64,000 nt of DNA from Kallotenue papyrolyticum (GCF_000526415.1 NZ_JAGA01000001.1:372001-436000); one strand, 5' to 3'; shown: positions 17,118 to 25,805, counted from the stretch's first letter. The notes: generated by a model not told the origin, from the sequence alone. Translations and numbers: made by a program.

Positions 17118-17860
17118 GGTTGTCCCTCGCGCACCAGACGGGCAACAAAGCGGTAGCGATCGCCACGATAGATCGACGCAACATACTCGAAGGGCTGGCC
17201 ACGCGCATCGAAGGTGGTGCGTTGAATCTTGAGCACGGGCGCGCCCTCCGGCACCTGCAGCAGCGCGCGCTCGTGTGGCTGCGGCAGCGCGGCTTCGAAT
17301 TCCTGGATCGCTTCGGCGGGCACGATCGCGAAGCGCTCGCGCAACACGGCATAGAGCGAGCCGCTCAGATCGCAGGCCAGCAACTGCTCAAGATCGGGCA
17401 CGTGCAGCGTGGAGTTTTCCAGCGCCATCGGCGCGTCATCAGCCAGGCGCAGCCGCTGCAAGCGCAAGACCGGCGTCTCTTCGGGCACGTTCAGCGCCTG
17501 GGCGATCGGCCCCGTCGCTGGCACGATCTGCTGTGCCAGAACGCGCGTGCGCGGCACCAACCCCCGCGCGCGCATGTCCTCGGTGAAGCCGGTTAGCGCC
17601 TGGAGGTTCTGACGAATCTTGGGCTCGGCGACAAAGGTACCCTTGCCGGCGCGGGTGTAGAGCCGTCCCTCCTGGATCAGCTCGGCCAGCGCCTGGCGCG
17701 CCGTCATGCGGCTGATGGCGAACTGCTCGCTCAACTCGCGTTCCGAGGGCACGCGACTGTGCGGTGCAAGCTGCCCGCTGGCGATCTGCAGCTCCAACCA
17801 TTGCTTGAGCTGCAGATAGAGCGGCACAGCGCTGGCGCGATCGAGACCAGACACGTGCAT
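17114..17860 (-). CDS. GntR/HutC-family transcriptional repressor (NagR/DasR-like)
   Basis: 248 residues: N-terminal winged helix (about 8-75, LYLQLKQWLELQIASGQLAP, SRVPSERELSEQFAISRMTA, RQALAELIQEG, TRAGKGTFVAEPKI) and C-terminal UTRA effector domain (about 95-240). HutC-type NagR/DasR proteins bind GlcNAc-6-P or GlcN-6-P, which releases them from DNA. The palindrome at 17870-17897 closely matches the DasR/NagR operator core and lies ten bases upstream of this gene, so autoregulation and control of both divergent operons is inferred. First gene of the 11-gene salvage operon. Its ribosome binding site (GGGAG) lies at the edge of the operator. Confidence 0.85.
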   Translation of the reverse strand: MHVSGLDRASAVPLYLQLKQWLELQIASGQLAPHSRVPSERELSEQFAISRMTARQALAELIQEGRLYTRAGKGTFVAEPKIRQNLQALTGFTEDMRARGLVPRTRVLAQQIVPATGPIAQALNVPEETPVLRLQRLRLADDAPMALENSTLHVPDLEQLLACDLSGSLYAVLRERFAIVPAEAIQEFEAALPQPHERALLQVPEGAPVLKIQRTTFDARGQPFEYVASIYRGDRYRFVARLVREGQP

Positions 17861-17869
17861 GAAGCATCT

Positions 17870-17897
17870 CCCTATACCGGTCTAGACCAGTATAGGG
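17870..17897. promoter_or_regulatory. DasR/NagR-like operator palindrome
   Basis: A 28-base inverted repeat centred at 17883.5 with a single mismatched pair. The core CGGTCTAGACCA (17878-17889) differs by one base from TGGTCTAGACCA, the centre of the operator recognised by DasR and related GntR/HutC regulators of amino-sugar metabolism. It sits between the divergent regulator operon and the second ABC importer and covers the -10 element and probable start of the leftward promoter, an ideal position for repression. Confidence 0.88.
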
Positions 17898-17917
17898 CAG
17901 AACGCCTCGCTTGTCAA
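17889..17917 (-). promoter_or_regulatory. Consensus sigma-70-type promoter of the salvage operon
   Basis: On the minus strand TTGACA (17917-17912) is separated by 17 bases from TATACT (17894-17889), a near-ideal housekeeping promoter. The -10 element lies inside the operator and transcription should begin near its centre, giving a leader of roughly 20 bases before the regulator ATG at 17860. Confidence 0.85.
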
Positions 17918-18171
17918 TCGGCGCTTGGTGCCGCCGGGCACACCGTGATTGCTGGCATATGGGTTGCTATGAGGCCGTTTCTGCCGCGTTTTCGACGTGC
18001 CATTCTGCCAGCAAAGGAGGTGACCGCGCACATCAGCAGCTATCGACGATATGCGCTGTTGGTACATACATCGTTGATCGGGTTGAGCCTTTCATTCCAC
18101 GCACCATACCTACACGTTACGCGCTTCCAACCTGTCAGCGTGCAGATCGAAGGGCATCAAAGGAGCAGACA

Positions 18172-19635
18172 ATGAAGTCCTTACGAGCCATGATGTGGAT
18201 CCGTTGCTGTGGGCTTGTGGTGGTCGTCGGTTTGGTGCTGAGTGCCTGTAGCAGCACGCAGCCAGGCGGTACTGCCTCGCCCTCGCCCGCGGCGCAAGCA
18301 TCACCCGCCGGAGCGGCATCACCCCTTGCAGAAGCCTCACCATCGCCCGCCGGGGCGGCAAGCGCCGCGCCGGCAACCACACCGGGCGCCGCCGGCGGCG
18401 AGGCACGGCTCAATCCCAACGTCTCCGGCACGATCGAGTTCTGGCATTTCTGGGGCTCGCCGCTGCGGCGTAATGCCATCCGGCGTGTGATCGCCACCTG
18501 CCAGAAACAACTGCCCAATATTCAAGTCAACGAGACCTTCAAACCCTTTGGCGATATCTGGACCGCCAACATTGCAGCGGTATCCGCCGGCTCGGGCATG
18601 CCCGACGTTATCGTCGAGGACCGGCCCCAGCTCAAGCAGCGCGCCGCCGACAACATCGCCACCAACCTGGGCGAGCTAGCCCAGCGCGACGGCGTCGACG
18701 GCTCCAGCTTCTGGCCCTTCACCTGGGAAGAGTCGCTGTATGAGGGCCAGCCCTACGGCATCCCCTACGAAACTGATGTGCGCGTGCTGTTCTACAACAA
18801 GAACATCTTCCGCGAGGTCGGCCTCGATCCAGAAGCGCCGCCCAAGACCTGGGCCGAGCTGGAGCAGGTGGCCGATAAGCTTGACAAGCGCAATCCCGAT
18901 GGCAGCTACGAGCGCATCGCCTTTTCGCCGCTGATCGGCAACGTCGGTCCCGACCTGTGGGGCTACACCAACGGCGTGGAGTGGATCACCGCAGATGGAC
19001 AGCCGGCGATCAACACGCCCGAAGCGGTCGAAACCCTGACCTGGATCAAGAAATGGATCGATCGCTACGGCGGCTGGCAGAACCATCAGAACTTCCGTGC
19101 CCAGTTCGCCTCACCACCCAACGATGCCTTTATGTCGGGCAAGGTCGCGATGCTGGTAGATATCAACGGCTACAACGGCGTGCTCAACTTCTTCCGTCCG
19201 CAGTACACCAAGCCCGATGGCTCCAAGGAAAATCTGGAGTGGGGTGTCAGCGATCCGCCCTACAACAAGGAACAGGCCTCGGTTAGCGGCGGCTTCGCCC
19301 TGTCGATCCCACGCGGCGCGCAGAACGTCGAGCCGGCCTGGGAATTCATCAAGTGTGCGACGGGCCTGGAGGCGCAGATCTCCTGGGCGCGCGATACCAA
19401 CTCGATGCCGGCGAACATGGAAGCCGCCCGCGACCCGGTGCTGCTGGCCGATCCCAACTGGCAGTTCTTTGTGGACGCCATGGAGTACTCGCGCAGCACG
19501 CGCTTCCTGCCGCAGTATCCCAACTGGAAGCAGGAGCTCGAGCAGCGCTATGAGCGGGTCTGGACCGGCGAGCTGACGCCCGAACAGGCGCTGCAGGAGG
19601 CGCAGCAGGCCGTCGAAGCGCAGATTAACCAGTAG
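18172..19635 (+). CDS. Lipoprotein sugar-binding protein of the second ABC importer
   Basis: 487 residues. Lipoprotein signal with lipid cysteine at residue 26 (VVVVGLVLSAC), then a long Ala/Ser/Pro-rich linker to about residue 80. The binding domain shows GTIEFWHFWGSPLRRNAI, NIQVNETFKPFGDIWTANI, SGMPDVIVEDRPQLKQRA, GIPYETDVRVLFYNKNIF and SGGFALSIPRGAQNVEPAWE, typical of family-1 solute-binding proteins of CUT1 importers. The start at 18172 follows AAAGGAGCAGACA; the frame is open upstream without function. The 274-base leader contains the shared operator at its far end; I could not fix the rightward promoter. It probably binds an amino sugar or muropeptide different from the ligand of the first importer. 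Confidence 0.88.
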   Translation: MKSLRAMMWIRCCGLVVVVGLVLSACSSTQPGGTASPSPAAQASPAGAASPLAEASPSPAGAASAAPATTPGAAGGEARLNPNVSGTIEFWHFWGSPLRRNAIRRVIATCQKQLPNIQVNETFKPFGDIWTANIAAVSAGSGMPDVIVEDRPQLKQRAADNIATNLGELAQRDGVDGSSFWPFTWEESLYEGQPYGIPYETDVRVLFYNKNIFREVGLDPEAPPKTWAELEQVADKLDKRNPDGSYERIAFSPLIGNVGPDLWGYTNGVEWITADGQPAINTPEAVETLTWIKKWIDRYGGWQNHQNFRAQFASPPNDAFMSGKVAMLVDINGYNGVLNFFRPQYTKPDGSKENLEWGVSDPPYNKEQASVSGGFALSIPRGAQNVEPAWEFIKCATGLEAQISWARDTNSMPANMEAARDPVLLADPNWQFFVDAMEYSRSTRFLPQYPNWKQELEQRYERVWTGELTPEQALQEAQQAVEAQINQ

Positions 19636-19695
19636 TCCGCAAGGGCACGTGCGTGGCTGCGGATGAGTCAACCGCGCCTCATCCGCGGGATCAGC

Positions 19696-19727
19696 GGCGC
19701 GGGCAACCCGCGCGGGTTGCCCGCGCC
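19696..19727 (+). repeat. 32-base perfect palindrome between binding-protein and permease genes
   Basis: Positions 19696-19711 (GGCGCGGGCAACCCGC) are exactly complementary to 19712-19727, forming a very stable hairpin with effectively no loop. It lies 60 bases after the binding-protein stop and just before the permease ribosome binding site at 19733-19738. Expected role is partial termination or mRNA protection, giving excess lipoprotein over permease. Confidence 0.8.
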
Positions 19728-19742
19728 ACCCAGGGAGGAGCT

Positions 19743-20702
19743 ATGGCGCAGGTCGTTGAGCGCCGCACCACAACCATCACCCGACCGTTCTGGCGACCGG
19801 CGATGCGCGAGGCACTGGCCGGCTGGCTGTTCGCCCTGCCGTGGCTTATCGGCTTTCTGGTCTTCACCGCCGGGCCGATGCTGTTCTCGCTCTACACCAG
19901 CTTCACGCGCTACAACATCACGACTACGCCGCAGTGGATCGGCCTGCAAAACTACCAGAACCTGTTCGAGGATCGCTTCTTCTACATCGCGCTGTACAAC
20001 ACCTTCTGGATGGTGCTGGTCAAAATCCCGATCGTGGTGGTCGCCTCGATCGCCATCGCGCTGCTGCTGAACATGGAGGTTCCGGGCGGCAAGTTCTTCC
20101 GCGCCGTCTTCTACCTGCCCAACGTGCTGGCCGGCGTGGCTGCCGTCTTTCTGTGGAAGTGGATCCTGGCGCCCAATGGTCTGCTCAACCGCGCACTGGC
20201 GTGGTTCGGCATCCCAGGACCGGCCTGGTTCGTCGATCCCGCCTGGACCAAGCCCGGCCTGGTGGTGATGGGCATGTGGTGGATCGGCGGCAACATTCTG
20301 ATCTACCTGGCGGGGCTCAAGGGCATCCCGCACCAGTTGTACGAAGCCGCGGAGATCGACGGCGCATCGAGCTGGCGCAAAACCTGGCACATTACCCTGC
20401 CCATGCTCTCGCCGACGATCTTCTTCCAGGTCGTGACCGGCATCATCGGCACGTTTCAGATCTTCACCACGGCCTACATCATCACCGGCGACCAGTCCGT
20501 CACCGGCGGGCCGGGCAATTCGCTGCTGTTCTATGTGCTCTACTTGTATAATCGCGCCTTTGGTCGCGTCGGCGTCGGCGGCTTCCAGATGGGCTATGCC
20601 GCTGCGATGGCCTGGGTGTTGTTCCTGATCATCCTGGTGATCACCCTGTTGCAGCTCTGGCTGGCCAGACGCTGGGTCTACTACGAAACCGACGGGCGCT
20701 AG
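19743..20702 (+). CDS. Sugar ABC transporter permease, MalF type (second importer)
   Basis: 319 residues with six predicted transmembrane helices; the first (about 27-48) reads LAGWLFALPWLIGFLVFTAG. The coupling loop is PHQLYEAAEIDGASSWRKTW. The ATG at 19743 follows GGGAGGAGCT; the frame is open upstream only through the intercistronic palindrome. It is followed 18 bases later by the MalG-type partner. As with the first importer, the ATPase is not encoded nearby. Confidence 0.9.
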   Translation: MAQVVERRTTTITRPFWRPAMREALAGWLFALPWLIGFLVFTAGPMLFSLYTSFTRYNITTTPQWIGLQNYQNLFEDRFFYIALYNTFWMVLVKIPIVVVASIAIALLLNMEVPGGKFFRAVFYLPNVLAGVAAVFLWKWILAPNGLLNRALAWFGIPGPAWFVDPAWTKPGLVVMGMWWIGGNILIYLAGLKGIPHQLYEAAEIDGASSWRKTWHITLPMLSPTIFFQVVTGIIGTFQIFTTAYIITGDQSVTGGPGNSLLFYVLYLYNRAFGRVGVGGFQMGYAAAMAWVLFLIILVITLLQLWLARRWVYYETDGR

Positions 20703-20720
20703 CGCCGGAAAGGAGCAAGC

Positions 20721-21638
20721 ATGGCAATCGCTGTTACACCCCGCGAAAACACGCAGCCGATGCGCCACGAGCTGCGTCCGCGCCTGCGTCTGACGCCCGG
20801 CAAGCTGCTGGCCTGGCTGACGCTGGTAACGCTCAGCATCCTCTTTTTGATCCCATTCTTCTGGATGCTCTCGACCTCGCTGAAGGACTTCAACGAGCTG
20901 TTCAGTCCCAATTGGATCCCTGAACGGCTGATGTGGGAGAACTACCGCACTGCCTTCAGCTTCGGCATGTGGGGCCGCTGGTGGCGCAACACGATCATCA
21001 TCACCGTGGTCAGCGTCTTGGGCACGCTGCTGTCCACCTCGCTGGTGGCCTACTCGTTTGCGCGCCTGCGCTGGCCGGGCCGCGATCTGCTCTTCTCGCT
21101 GATCCTGGCGACGATGATGCTGCCCGGCGTGGTGCTGTTGATCCCGCAATTTATCCTGTTCAGCCATCTGCCGGCCTTTGGATTCCAAGGCTCGCGCAAC
21201 TGGGTCAACACCTTTCTGCCGCTGACCGTGCCGGCCTTCACCGGCAACGCCTTCTATATCTTCCTGCTGCGCCAGTTTATGCGCGGCATCCCGATGGAGC
21301 TCTCCGAAGCTGCGCGCATCGACGGCGCGTCCGAGCTGCGCATCTGGTGGATGATCATTCTGCCGCTGACCAAGCCGGCGCTGGCGGCGATCGCCATCTT
21401 TCAGTTTCAGGGCGCCTGGGAAGATTTCATGGGACCCTTGATCTACCTGCAGGATGAGCGGCTCTACACCCTGCAGCTCGGCCTGCGCCAGTTCGAGTTT
21501 GCCGCTGGCGGCGCGCCCGCCTGGAACTGGCTGATGGCGGCCAGCCTGGTGGTCATGCTGCCGGTGATCGTGGTGTTTCTGCTATTCCAGCGCTTCTTTA
21601 TCGAGGGCGTTACGCTTACGGGCATGGGCGGGCGCTAG
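20721..21638 (+). CDS. Sugar ABC transporter permease, MalG type (second importer)
   Basis: 305 residues, six predicted transmembrane helices, with the coupling loop GIPMELSEAARIDGASELRI and the MalG-type C-terminus LLFQRFFIEGVTLTGMGGR. The start follows AAAGGAGCAAGC. It is the last gene of the plus-strand importer operon and converges on the amidase gene; the 91 bases between them contain GC-rich partial repeats but no clear terminator. Cargo is inferred to be a peptidoglycan-derived sugar because of the shared operator. Confidence 0.9.
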   Translation: MAIAVTPRENTQPMRHELRPRLRLTPGKLLAWLTLVTLSILFLIPFFWMLSTSLKDFNELFSPNWIPERLMWENYRTAFSFGMWGRWWRNTIIITVVSVLGTLLSTSLVAYSFARLRWPGRDLLFSLILATMMLPGVVLLIPQFILFSHLPAFGFQGSRNWVNTFLPLTVPAFTGNAFYIFLLRQFMRGIPMELSEAARIDGASELRIWWMIILPLTKPALAAIAIFQFQGAWEDFMGPLIYLQDERLYTLQLGLRQFEFAAGGAPAWNWLMAASLVVMLPVIVVFLLFQRFFIEGVTLTGMGGR

Positions 21639-21729
21639 GCCGATGCGCCCGCCTGCACCTGGCCGGAAGATGCCCTAGGCCCGGCGGGCACGCCTGCCCC
21701 TCCATCCGTGGCTGCCCGCAGCCCTCCCC

Positions 21730-22788
21730 CTACGCTACCAGCGCGCACCAGGTCTGCGGCCCGACGATGCCATCACTGGTTAGGCCGCGCGCGGACTGGA
21801 ACTGCTGGACATGGCTTTCCGTTGTCGCGCCGAAGAGTCCATCGACGGTCGTGCCATAGCCCCGTGCTGCCAGTTGGCTCTGCACCGCACGCACCTGGTC
21901 ACCGCTATCTCCCCGGCGCGTCGTGATGATCAACGCTTCCCACGTCTGTGTTCCAACGATGCCGTCCACACTCAGACCACGCGCGCTCTGAAACTGCCTG
22001 ACCGCCTGTTCTGTCGCGCTGCCGAAGAGACCATCGACGCTGAGGCTAGCGCCACGCGCGCGCAACAGGTACTGCACCGTGCGAACGCGCTCGCCGCTGT
22101 CGCCGCGGCGTACCAGCGGCCAGACACGGGCTGCTTCGCCCAGGCGCGCCGCAACATCGGAGCGGAGCTGGGGCAACAGCGCATAGAGCCGGTCGCCGGG
22201 ACAGGCCGTGGCATTGAAGTCGCGGTGGCCGTAGATCGCCGCGCTGCTGATGCTGTACTGCTGACAGATATATGCGCACAGCTCGACCAGACGATCGTAC
22301 AGCGCCTGCGGCGGCGCGACTGAGGTGTAGGTACCCTCGTTTTCGATGCCGACCGCAACATCGTTCTGCCCGTCGCAGTGCGCGCCACGGACGTGGCCGG
22401 CACCACTCGTCAGCACTTCCAGGCTGCGATGGCGTCCCTCCAGCACGTAACCGCCGCGACTGATGGTGAAGTGCTGGCCGCTATCGATCCAGCCGCGGTC
22501 GAAGTGCGCCTGCTGGATCGCGCGTGCCAGTTGATACGCGTGACTGAGCGAACCATCAGTCGTGTTGGCGCCGGCGGTATGGTGAATGATGATTTTGGTC
22601 GGACGCGCCGCCACTACGGTGATCGGCTCCCGCGGTGGCTGCGCGCCCCAGGTGGCGCAATCGATGATCGCCGGGGCTGCCGCAACACGGGAGGCCAGAC
22701 GCCAACCGCCGACCAGCAGGCCGGCGCCCAGCGCCAGACCGCGTTTGAGCATGCTCCGCCGCGTCACACCCTGACATATCGTGCACAT
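21730..22788 (-). CDS. Exported N-acetylmuramoyl-L-alanine amidase (Amidase_2) with two peptidoglycan-binding domains
   Basis: 352 residues. A twin-arginine type signal (TRRSMLKRGLALGAGLLVGG) is followed by an Amidase_2/PGRP domain (about 40-215) with zinc ligands predicted at His69 or His70 (IIIHHTAG), His188 (IYGHRDFN) and Cys196 (TACPGD). The C-terminus has two PG_binding_1 repeats (about 225-283 and 290-350), each with RRGDSGxxVRxVQ, VDGLFG, QFQSARGL and DGIVGxQTW. It should cut between MurNAc and the stem peptide outside the membrane. The neighbouring M15-type peptidase has the same export mode and binding domain, so the pair may act together and feed the salvage operon. Confidence 0.92.
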   Translation of the reverse strand: MCTICQGVTRRSMLKRGLALGAGLLVGGWRLASRVAAAPAIIDCATWGAQPPREPITVVAARPTKIIIHHTAGANTTDGSLSHAYQLARAIQQAHFDRGWIDSGQHFTISRGGYVLEGRHRSLEVLTSGAGHVRGAHCDGQNDVAVGIENEGTYTSVAPPQALYDRLVELCAYICQQYSISSAAIYGHRDFNATACPGDRLYALLPQLRSDVAARLGEAARVWPLVRRGDSGERVRTVQYLLRARGASLSVDGLFGSATEQAVRQFQSARGLSVDGIVGTQTWEALIITTRRGDSGDQVRAVQSQLAARGYGTTVDGLFGATTESHVQQFQSARGLTSDGIVGPQTWCALVA

Positions 22789-22939
22789 ACCTCAGCCTCG
22801 CAGGCGAGACCGGTCGGCTGTCATCCCGACAAGCGACCAGCCTCGCACGAACCTGCGGCGATCATCCGGCAGACGTAGAAGCATCATGCCCAAGCCCCGG
22901 CGGGTCAGCGCGCTCAACGCCTGCGCCGAGGATCATCGC

Positions 22940-23674
22940 TCAGGCCCAATACCAGGATTGCGCGCCGTAGGGGTATTCGACGCGGCTATCGACATGCACA
23001 AAGGTCGAGTAGAGGATGATTCCGCTGAAACCACAGGTCTTGGCGATGTCGCGCACCTGACTCGGCGTCAGGCCACTGACCACAATATCAGCAGCAATGC
23101 CGTAGGTATGCATGCTGTTGGACGCGCCACCCACGGCTGCGTTGTGGCTGACGCTGCGGAAGCCGGAGTTGATGGTGACTGACCGGCCGCCGGCTTTTGT
23201 GCGCAGCGCTTCGAGCTTATACATCAGCCGGCGCACGTTGGCCTTAACCGTCGTCGCGTCCACGTTGCCGCCTGAAAAGCCGCTGCCGTCCTTGGAATAG
23301 AACTCGCTCCAATCGAAGTGCGCGGTGGAACCATCCGACGACTCCAGCGCGTTGAGCGCGCTCTGCGTCTGCGGCCCGACAACGCCATCGACGGTCAGAC
23401 CGTAGGCGCGTTGGAAGCGTTTGACTGCTGCTTCGGTCCCCGGCCCGAAATCGCCGTCCACAGCAACATAGGTTTGGGATGGACTATCGGCGGCCCAGCC
23501 CGCGATGCGGATCTGCAGCTCGCGCACATCTGCGCCGCTGTCGCCACGCCGTAACGTTCGCGTCCAGTTGTAGGCTAGGGCCGCACGTGGCACCGCCAGC
23601 GCGCCACCGAGCGCCAACCCCATGCCCAACGTCCCCTTGAGGAATGTCCGCCGTGCGATGCGATCGTGCTGCAT
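22940..23674 (-). CDS. Exported peptidoglycan-binding M15-family (Peptidase_M15_3-like) peptidase
   Basis: 244 residues. Tat-type signal ([20 protein letters not shown]), one PG_binding_1 domain (about 40-110, [44 protein letters not shown]) and a C-terminal M15_3 domain (about 118-244) starting [12 protein letters not shown]. Predicted zinc ligands are His189 and Asp196 ([11 protein letters not shown]) and His227 (FVHVDSR), as in D,D- or L,D-carboxypeptidases. The start at 23674 follows CAGGAGGTTCGAGCT-type sequence. It lies 151 bases upstream of the amidase on the same strand. Confidence 0.88.
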   Translation of the reverse strand: MQHDRIARRTFLKGTLGMGLALGGALAVPRAALAYNWTRTLRRGDSGADVRELQIRIAGWAADSPSQTYVAVDGDFGPGTEAAVKRFQRAYGLTVDGVVGPQTQSALNALESSDGSTAHFDWSEFYSKDGSGFSGGNVDATTVKANVRRLMYKLEALRTKAGGRSVTINSGFRSVSHNAAVGGASNSMHTYGIAADIVVSGLTPSQVRDIAKTCGFSGIILYSTFVHVDSRVEYPYGAQSWYWA

Positions 23675-23877
23675 AGCTCGAACCTCCTGGTCCAGGTACA
23701 GCCCTGTACATCTGCGCTCCATAGCGCAACCGCTCACCGCTCTGCGAGCCGACACATCAGCGTGCTCTGGATAGAACAGCGCTTAAAGGCAGCCGCGCAC
23801 CTCCTCTCGCCGAAGGCGAACTGCGTGGGGGGTGCGTGGGGAGTGGGGCTTGAGGGTAAACGAACACCTGCGATCCG

Positions 23878-24996
23878 TCAAACGCCGACGGCCTCATACA
23901 CCGCTAGGGTCGCGCGCGCGGTGTGCGTCCAGGTGAACTGCTGGGCACGGGCCAGACCCCGCGCCCGCAGTGTCTCGCGCAGATCGGTGTCGTCCAGCAC
24001 GCGCTGGAGCGCGGCGGCCAACGCCGCGGGCTCGGGCGCGACCAATAGTCCACCATCACCAACCACCTCGGGCAGGGATGAGGTGTTGGCCGCGATCACC
24101 GCCGTACCGCAGGCCATCGCCTCCAGCGGTGGCAGCCCAAAGCCCTCATAGCGCGATGGAAACACAAACACGCTCGCGCCGCTGAGCAACGCCGGCAGAT
24201 CGGCGTCGGGGGGGTCATGGATGAAGCGGATGCGCTGCGCCAGACCAAGCTGGCGCGCCAGCAGGCGGGGCGTCGCATAGCGCCGATCCCAGTGGCCGGC
24301 GATCACCAGCAGCGCATCACTGTCAACGTGCTGCCAGGCGCGTACCAGCGTGGTCAGGTTTTTATGGGGCTTGTTGGATCCAAGGTAGAGCGCATAGCGC
24401 GCCGGCAGGCCGTACCGCTCGCGCAGCGCGGCGATCTCGCATGCCGGGCGCGGTGCGAAGGCTGGATCCGCGGCCAGCGGAATGACGCTGATGCGCGCCG
24501 TCGGCACGTGGTAGATCGTCTCCAGATCGCGACGACTGGCGGCAGAACAGGTGATGATATGTTCGGCTGTGCGCAACGAAAGGCGCATACTCGCTTCAAA
24601 CAGCAGCCGCGCCTGGAGCGTAGGCAGCGCCTCCGGCAGCAGATGACCGATCACATCGAAGACCGTCACCACCGGACGCGGCAGGCCCCAGAAGGGCCGC
24701 AGATAGTAGGGCGCGTGCCACAGGTCGGCGCGCACGCGTCGCGCCAGCCAGGGCCCCAGCCACTGCTGACGCCAGCCCAGCGGCGCGGCGTCGGTCACCA
24801 CCCGCTCGAGGCGCGGATCGCGCCAGATCGGATCGTCGCCGGACGGCGCACCAGGCAAACTCACCACCGCGATGCGATGCGGATGGTCACAACGGCTCAG
24901 ACCTTGGAGCAGGCCCAGCGTCGCGCGGGCAATGCCCGGAAAGTGGGCCGTGGTGGCGCGCGCGTCCAGCACAATGCGCAGCCTGCTGCTCATCAT
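23878..24996 (-). CDS. Family GT4 glycosyltransferase
   Basis: 372 residues, GT-B fold. N-terminal [20 protein letters not shown]; linker [14 protein letters not shown]; nucleotide-sugar domain with [20 protein letters not shown] and the EX7E-type motif [19 protein letters not shown], then [20 protein letters not shown]. It should transfer a hexose or pentose from an activated donor to a surface glycan. The start at 24996 overlaps the stop of the upstream glycosyltransferase (ATGATGA), so translation is coupled; an ATG at 24993 is equally possible. Acceptor and sugar are unknown. Confidence 0.85.
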   Translation of the reverse strand: MMSSRLRIVLDARATTAHFPGIARATLGLLQGLSRCDHPHRIAVVSLPGAPSGDDPIWRDPRLERVVTDAAPLGWRQQWLGPWLARRVRADLWHAPYYLRPFWGLPRPVVTVFDVIGHLLPEALPTLQARLLFEASMRLSLRTAEHIITCSAASRRDLETIYHVPTARISVIPLAADPAFAPRPACEIAALRERYGLPARYALYLGSNKPHKNLTTLVRAWQHVDSDALLVIAGHWDRRYATPRLLARQLGLAQRIRFIHDPPDADLPALLSGASVFVFPSRYEGFGLPPLEAMACGTAVIAANTSSLPEVVGDGGLLVAPEPAALAAALQRVLDDTDLRETLRARGLARAQQFTWTHTARATLAVYEAVGV

Positions 24997-25805
24997 CGCC
25001 TCAATGCGCGGCGCAAGCGGAGCGCCCACCAGAGCCATGCCGCCGGCAGACCGCCGTAGCGCTTGGCATACAGCCGCACCAGCGCGCGATCGTAGTGCTG
25101 CGTGGCGCGCGCGCCGATGCTGGCACCGCCCAGGTGCGTGATCGCGATGGTCGGCACAAAGAGCACACGCCAGCCGGCAGCCCGCAGGCGCAGACACCAG
25201 TCTACATCCTCGAAGTACAGCCCGAAGCGTTCATCCAGCGGCCCAACCGCCCGCAGCGCCGCATGGCGCACGATCATGCAGGTAGCGGCAACCCACTCGG
25301 TCTCCAGCGGCGCAGTACCGCTCCAGGGGTGCAGATACGCACCACGCAGCTGCGACCAGAGCCGGCGCAGCAGGTAGCCGGGTGTGGGCGCAGCGCCATG
25401 GCTGTAAGGCTGCGGCGTGCCATCGGGACGGCGCAGTTGCGGCCCCGCCACACCAACCTGCGCATGGGCATCCATGCAGCGCACCAGCGCGCCAAGCGCA
25501 TCATCGTGCAGGTAGGTGTCCGGGTTGAGCAACAGCACATAGCGCGGCGCGTCCTGGCCCTTGGGCAGCAGGCGCAGCCCCAGGTTGGTCGCCGCGGCGA
25601 AGCTGGCACAGTGCGGTGCGCGCACCACCTGGAGCGTGGGCAGAACAGCCTCCAGCGCCGATACATCCGGATCGCGCGGGCCATTGCTGATCACCAGTAC
25701 GCGGTAGCGGATCGTGCGTGTGTGCTCGACCAGCGAGCGCAGGCATTGGCGCAGCAGATCGGCGCAGTCGTGCTCGACGATGATGATCGCCAGATCGCAG
25801 CTCAT
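24993..25805 (-). CDS. Family GT2 glycosyltransferase (rhamnosyltransferase-like)
   Basis: 270 residues, GT-A fold. LAIIIVEHDCADLLRQCLRS at the start, LVISNGPRDPDVSALE, YVLLLNPDTYLHDDALGALV (the DxD-like metal site as NPD), WVAATCMIVRHAALRAVGPL and YFEDVDWCLRLRAAGWRVLF. This pattern is shared with dTDP-rhamnosyltransferases, but the sugar is not proven. It overlaps both neighbours by four bases in a three-gene cassette. Confidence 0.85.
   Translation of the reverse strand: MSCDLAIIIVEHDCADLLRQCLRSLVEHTRTIRYRVLVISNGPRDPDVSALEAVLPTLQVVRAPHCASFAAATNLGLRLLPKGQDAPRYVLLLNPDTYLHDDALGALVRCMDAHAQVGVAGPQLRRPDGTPQPYSHGAAPTPGYLLRRLWSQLRGAYLHPWSGTAPLETEWVAATCMIVRHAALRAVGPLDERFGLYFEDVDWCLRLRAAGWRVLFVPTIAITHLGGASIGARATQHYDRALVRLYAKRYGGLPAAWLWWALRLRRALRR

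Noticed and set aside
15726-17156. Long plus-strand open frame (476 codons) opposite nagZ
   Set aside because: Gln/Arg/His-rich composition with no domain pattern; it mirrors the codon bias of the real NagZ frame on the other strand.
18014-18026. AAAGGAGGTGACC, an exact anti-16S match, in the leader of the second importer
   Set aside because: No ATG, GTG or TTG follows at usable distance; the sequence alone does not support a leader peptide or an rRNA fragment.
19668-21188. 506-codon minus-strand open frame opposite the second importer permeases
   Set aside because: Antisense shadow of two well-supported permease genes with His/Asp/Gln-rich low-complexity translation.
23800-23850. GC-rich partial inverted repeats upstream of the M15-type peptidase
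   Set aside because: Short and imperfect (TCGCC-GAA-GGCGA core); not enough for a terminator or riboswitch call.
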